Assembly (NCBI GenBank): GCA_963691835.1
Contig: OY829383.1
Span: 2,542,001 to 2,606,000, forward strand
DNA from: G963691835 sp963691835
GTDB lineage: Bacteria; Pseudomonadota; Alphaproteobacteria; Thalassobaculales; Thalassobaculaceae
Direction of reading: 5' to 3'
Length of the DNA stretch: 64,000 nucleotides
Made by a program: the position numbers and the translations under genes. Shown here piece after piece: positions 61,915 through 64,000 of this stretch; positions within the stretch are counted from its first letter, which is position 1; the number at the start of each line of letters is the position of its first letter. Under the pieces are notes generated by a model, which was given only the letters and a program-made list of their open reading frames with translations, searched no databases and was not told the DNA's origin.

Positions 61915-63642
61915 ATGGCCACTATCAGCGGAACGACAGGATCCGATCAAATCACGGGCACCTCGGATGGTGACGTCGTCACCGGATTTGCGGGTTCGGA
62001 TACGATCAGCGTGGTTGGCGGCGCCGACCTCGTATACGGCAACCAGGGCGCGGACACAGTAATCGGTGGTGCTGGCGAAGACACCGTTTTCGGTGGCCAG
62101 GACGCGGATGCGATTTCCGGCGGCGACGGCAACGACCTGATTTACGGCAACATCGGCAACGACAACATTCTCGGTCAGGGCGACCAGGACGCGCTTTACG
62201 GCGGTCAGGGTAACGACACTCTGAATGCTGGCGACAGCTCCGATACGCTTTTCGGTAACCTCGGCAACGACCAGATGTCTGGTGCTGGCGGCGCGGACGT
62301 TCTGTTCGGCGGCGACGGCAACGACACGATCCTGGGCAACCTTGGTTCGGACGTGCTGTACGGTAACGTCGGCAACGACACGATGGACGCGGGCGGCGGT
62401 GCTGACTCGCTGTTCGGCGGTCAGGGTAACGACACCATGTTCGGCCGTGACGGCTCGGACCTGCTGTACGGCAACCTTGGCAACGACTCGATCACGGGTG
62501 GTACGGACACGGGCGCTGACTCGCTTTACGGCGGTCAGGGCAACGACACGCTTGCCGCTCTGTCGGGCAACGACGTTCTGTTCGGCGGCCTTGGCAACGA
62601 CAGCGTCGCGGGCGGTGTTGGTACGGACCTTCTGTACGGTAACGCCGGCAACGACACGCTGACGGGTGTCAGTGACGCGGACACGATGTACGGCGGCGCC
62701 GGCAACGACAGCCTGAACGGCGGCACTGAGAACGATCTGATCTCCGGCGGCACGGGTAACGATACCCTGGTCGGTGGCGACGGCGTCGACACGGTCTACG
62801 GCGGTGGTGGTAACGACTCGGTCGTTGCGGCTGCTGGCGAGGCGAGTGCCGAAGTTGTTTACGGTGAGGCTGGCAACGATACGCTGGCTGCCGGTGGTGC
62901 TGCTTCCGATACGCTGTACGGCGGTGACGGCAACGACTCGGTGACGGGTGGTTCGCTGGCTGACCTGCTGTTCGGTGAGGGTGGCAACGACACGCTGTTC
63001 GGTTCGGCTGGTTCGGACACGCTGTACGGCGGTGACGGCAACGACTCGCTGGAAGGCGGTTCGCAGTCCGACACCCTGTTCGGTGGTACGGGTAACGACA
63101 CGCTCATCGCCGGCACGAACGCTGGTTCGGCGTCGATCCTGTACGGTCAGGACGGTGCGGACGTGATGTACGCTGGCTTTGCCACGCTGAACGCGGACGT
63201 TCTGTACGGCGGTGAAGGCAACGACACGCTCTTCGCTCTGACGGCGACGAACACGCAGACGGCGTTCTCGTCGGGCATTGCGATGTACGGCGGCAACGGT
63301 GCGGACCGGTTCACGTTCACGAACATGGGTTCGGGCGGCTCGCTGGCTGGTGCCACGAACGCAGCGACGGTGTTCAACTTCGAGGACGGCACGGACAAGA
63401 TCGTGCTGACCGGTTTCGGCTTCTCGGGTGGTAACAGCCCGACGCTTCAGCTGGCAGCGACGGCTTCGACGAGCGGCCTGACGCTTGGTGCGGCGACCGG
63501 TATCTTCCAGTCGACGACGGCGAACGCCCTGTCGGACAACGACGTGACGCTGTACGTCAACGGCACGGTGGCGAACACCTACGCGGTGATCCGCGTGACG
63601 GGTGTGACGACGCTCGACATCAACGACTTCGAGTTCTCCTGA
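61915..63642 (+). CDS. Highly expressed RTX-repeat surface protein (S-layer-like)
   Basis: 575 residues, almost entirely RTX-type repeats (residues ~5-425) alternating YGNxGND and FGGxGND units, then a ~150-residue C-terminal domain ending TTLDINDFEFS, a likely type I secretion signal. No Cys or Trp, only a few Lys/Arg; very acidic, calcium-dependent folding expected. No N-terminal signal. Codons are unusually selective (CTG, GGT, GCT, AAC, GAC, ACG, TAC), unlike the neighbouring genes and the RTX gene at 17 kb, pointing to very high expression. Shares the YGNQGAD/FGGQDAD repeat style with that paralogue. Best guess is an S-layer-like or matrix protein; a type I secretion system must lie elsewhere. 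Confidence 0.88.
   Translation: MATISGTTGSDQITGTSDGDVVTGFAGSDTISVVGGADLVYGNQGADTVIGGAGEDTVFGGQDADAISGGDGNDLIYGNIGNDNILGQGDQDALYGGQGNDTLNAGDSSDTLFGNLGNDQMSGAGGADVLFGGDGNDTILGNLGSDVLYGNVGNDTMDAGGGADSLFGGQGNDTMFGRDGSDLLYGNLGNDSITGGTDTGADSLYGGQGNDTLAALSGNDVLFGGLGNDSVAGGVGTDLLYGNAGNDTLTGVSDADTMYGGAGNDSLNGGTENDLISGGTGNDTLVGGDGVDTVYGGGGNDSVVAAAGEASAEVVYGEAGNDTLAAGGAASDTLYGGDGNDSVTGGSLADLLFGEGGNDTLFGSAGSDTLYGGDGNDSLEGGSQSDTLFGGTGNDTLIAGTNAGSASILYGQDGADVMYAGFATLNADVLYGGEGNDTLFALTATNTQTAFSSGIAMYGGNGADRFTFTNMGSGGSLAGATNAATVFNFEDGTDKIVLTGFGFSGGNSPTLQLAATASTSGLTLGAATGIFQSTTANALSDNDVTLYVNGTVANTYAVIRVTGVTTLDINDFEFS
61936..63170 (+). repeat. RTX nonapeptide-coding repeat tract
   Basis: In-frame 27-base repeats coding calcium-binding nonapeptides. 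CTGTACGGCGGTGACGGCAA recurs exactly (for example at 62918 and 63020), showing recent or homogenised duplication, so unequal recombination could vary protein length. Confidence 0.85.
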
Positions 63643-63657
63643 TCGGAGGGCTTGGTG

Positions 63658-63678
63658 CCGGGGGGCTTGTCCCCCCGG
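63658..63678 (+). terminator. GC-rich hairpin after the RTX gene
   Basis: CCGGGGGG, loop CTTGT, CCCCCCGG: 8 perfect pairs starting 15 bases after the stop. No strong T-run; it may protect the mRNA 3' end or act with the next terminator. Confidence 0.6.
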
Positions 63679-63699
63679 TCTCCAGTTTCGATGTTCGGC

Positions 63700-63731
63700 A
63701 ATGGCGCTCTTCGGGGCGCCATTCGCTTTTT
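63700..63731 (+). terminator. Rho-independent terminator
   Basis: AATGGCGC, 8-base loop TCTTCGGG, GCGCCATT, then CGCTTTTT. Classical intrinsic terminator for the RTX transcript. Confidence 0.85.
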
Positions 63732-63836
63732 GGGGCGCCGTCGCTTCGGGTATGCCGCAACCTTGACCGTATCCCGCCTTTGATCCCTCAAACCTTTTCT
63801 GTTCAAGAGCGATCTTTTCTTGGAGACGCGGGCGCG

Positions 63837-64000
63837 CTATTCGATGGCATCACCGGTGCGACGCCGTTGTGGATCCCAGGCGGCGGGCCAATCGCGAGTG
63901 CGGAGGGGCTCCAAGGTCTCATAACGAGCGCCGTTCCGCTGCCCATACCATGTTTCGCTAGGATGCCGTTGGAACGCGATATGGAGCGTTCTCCACAGGG
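63837..64000 (-). CDS. Partial 3' end of an unidentified gene
   Basis: A minus-strand frame enters from the right edge and ends with TAG at 63837-63839, giving about 53 residues (LWRTLHIAFQRHPSETWYGQ near the start, closing RRRTGDAIE). The composition, rich in Trp/Arg/Glu, looks protein-coding and the other minus frames are not better. Family not recognised. It would be convergent with the RTX gene; about 105 bases between it and the terminator hold no gene. Confidence 0.4.
   Translation of the reverse strand, partial: LWRTLHIAFQRHPSETWYGQRNGARYETLEPLRTRDWPAAWDPQRRRTGDAIE

Noticed and set aside
61936..63170. Regular short repeats resembling an array (CRISPR-like)
   Set aside because: Units are in-frame multiples of 27 bases coding RTX nonapeptides, with no unique spacers.
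1..64000. Mobile elements, prophage, integrases, tRNA or rRNA genes
   Set aside because: None recognised on either strand; gene content and composition look chromosomal apart from the AT-rich patch at about 19.8 kb.

Overview
The window is a high-GC chromosomal segment, almost fully coding, from an alphaproteobacterium. The aerobic-type CobN/CobO cobalamin genes, a MipZ-type division ATPase and many catabolic CoA and ABC-transport genes fit a Rhodospirillales-like organism; this placement is inference. I see no tRNA, rRNA, transposase, integrase, phage gene or CRISPR array.

Left third (1-16 kb): a GST gene, then a CoA-dependent acid catabolism group (FAD-linked oxidase, CaiB/BaiF CoA-transferase and, divergently, HMG-CoA lyase), a three-gene ABC importer of the SsuABC/NMT1 type, and a tightly coupled purine catabolism operon (hiuH-xdhA-xdhB-xdhC-guaD) with no urate oxidase in the window. 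FemAB-like acyltransferase, lipocalin-like and PAS genes follow.

16-38 kb: an Ldh-family dehydrogenase; a large RTX protein with an unusually AT-rich upstream region; and a run of mostly independent metabolic genes. These are a flavin amine oxidase, an AMDase/maleate-isomerase-like protein, an M20 peptidase, a three-part class III cyclase, a DUF455 ferritin-like protein, hisI-cdd, a metallo-beta-lactamase-fold hydrolase, an L-2-hydroxyglutarate oxidase-like gene, a DehI-like protein, a molybdopterin oxidoreductase, mipZ, an acyl-CoA synthetase, a 2-hydroxychromene-2-carboxylate isomerase-like gene, a gamma-glutamyltransferase, a RidA protein and a DM13 protein.

38-44 kb: a cobalamin riboswitch followed by cobW-cobN-cobO, the cobalt-insertion and adenosylation part of aerobic cobalamin synthesis.

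44-64 kb: a cell-surface carbohydrate locus. Two glycosyltransferases, an FkbM methyltransferase, an SDR and a surface-carbohydrate protein precede a nonulosonic acid (legionaminic-type) set ptmE-legB-legC-legG-legI-Gfo/Idh-legF-Gfo/Idh, with successive genes from legB to legF overlapping by 4-8 bases at most junctions. A TPR-glycosyltransferase fusion follows. The locus ends at a second RTX protein that has highly selective codon use, a 434-base upstream region full of hairpins, a hairpin over its ribosome binding site and a strong terminator. My main hypothesis is that this RTX protein is an abundant S-layer-like surface protein and that the adjoining locus builds and attaches its nonulosonate-containing glycan.
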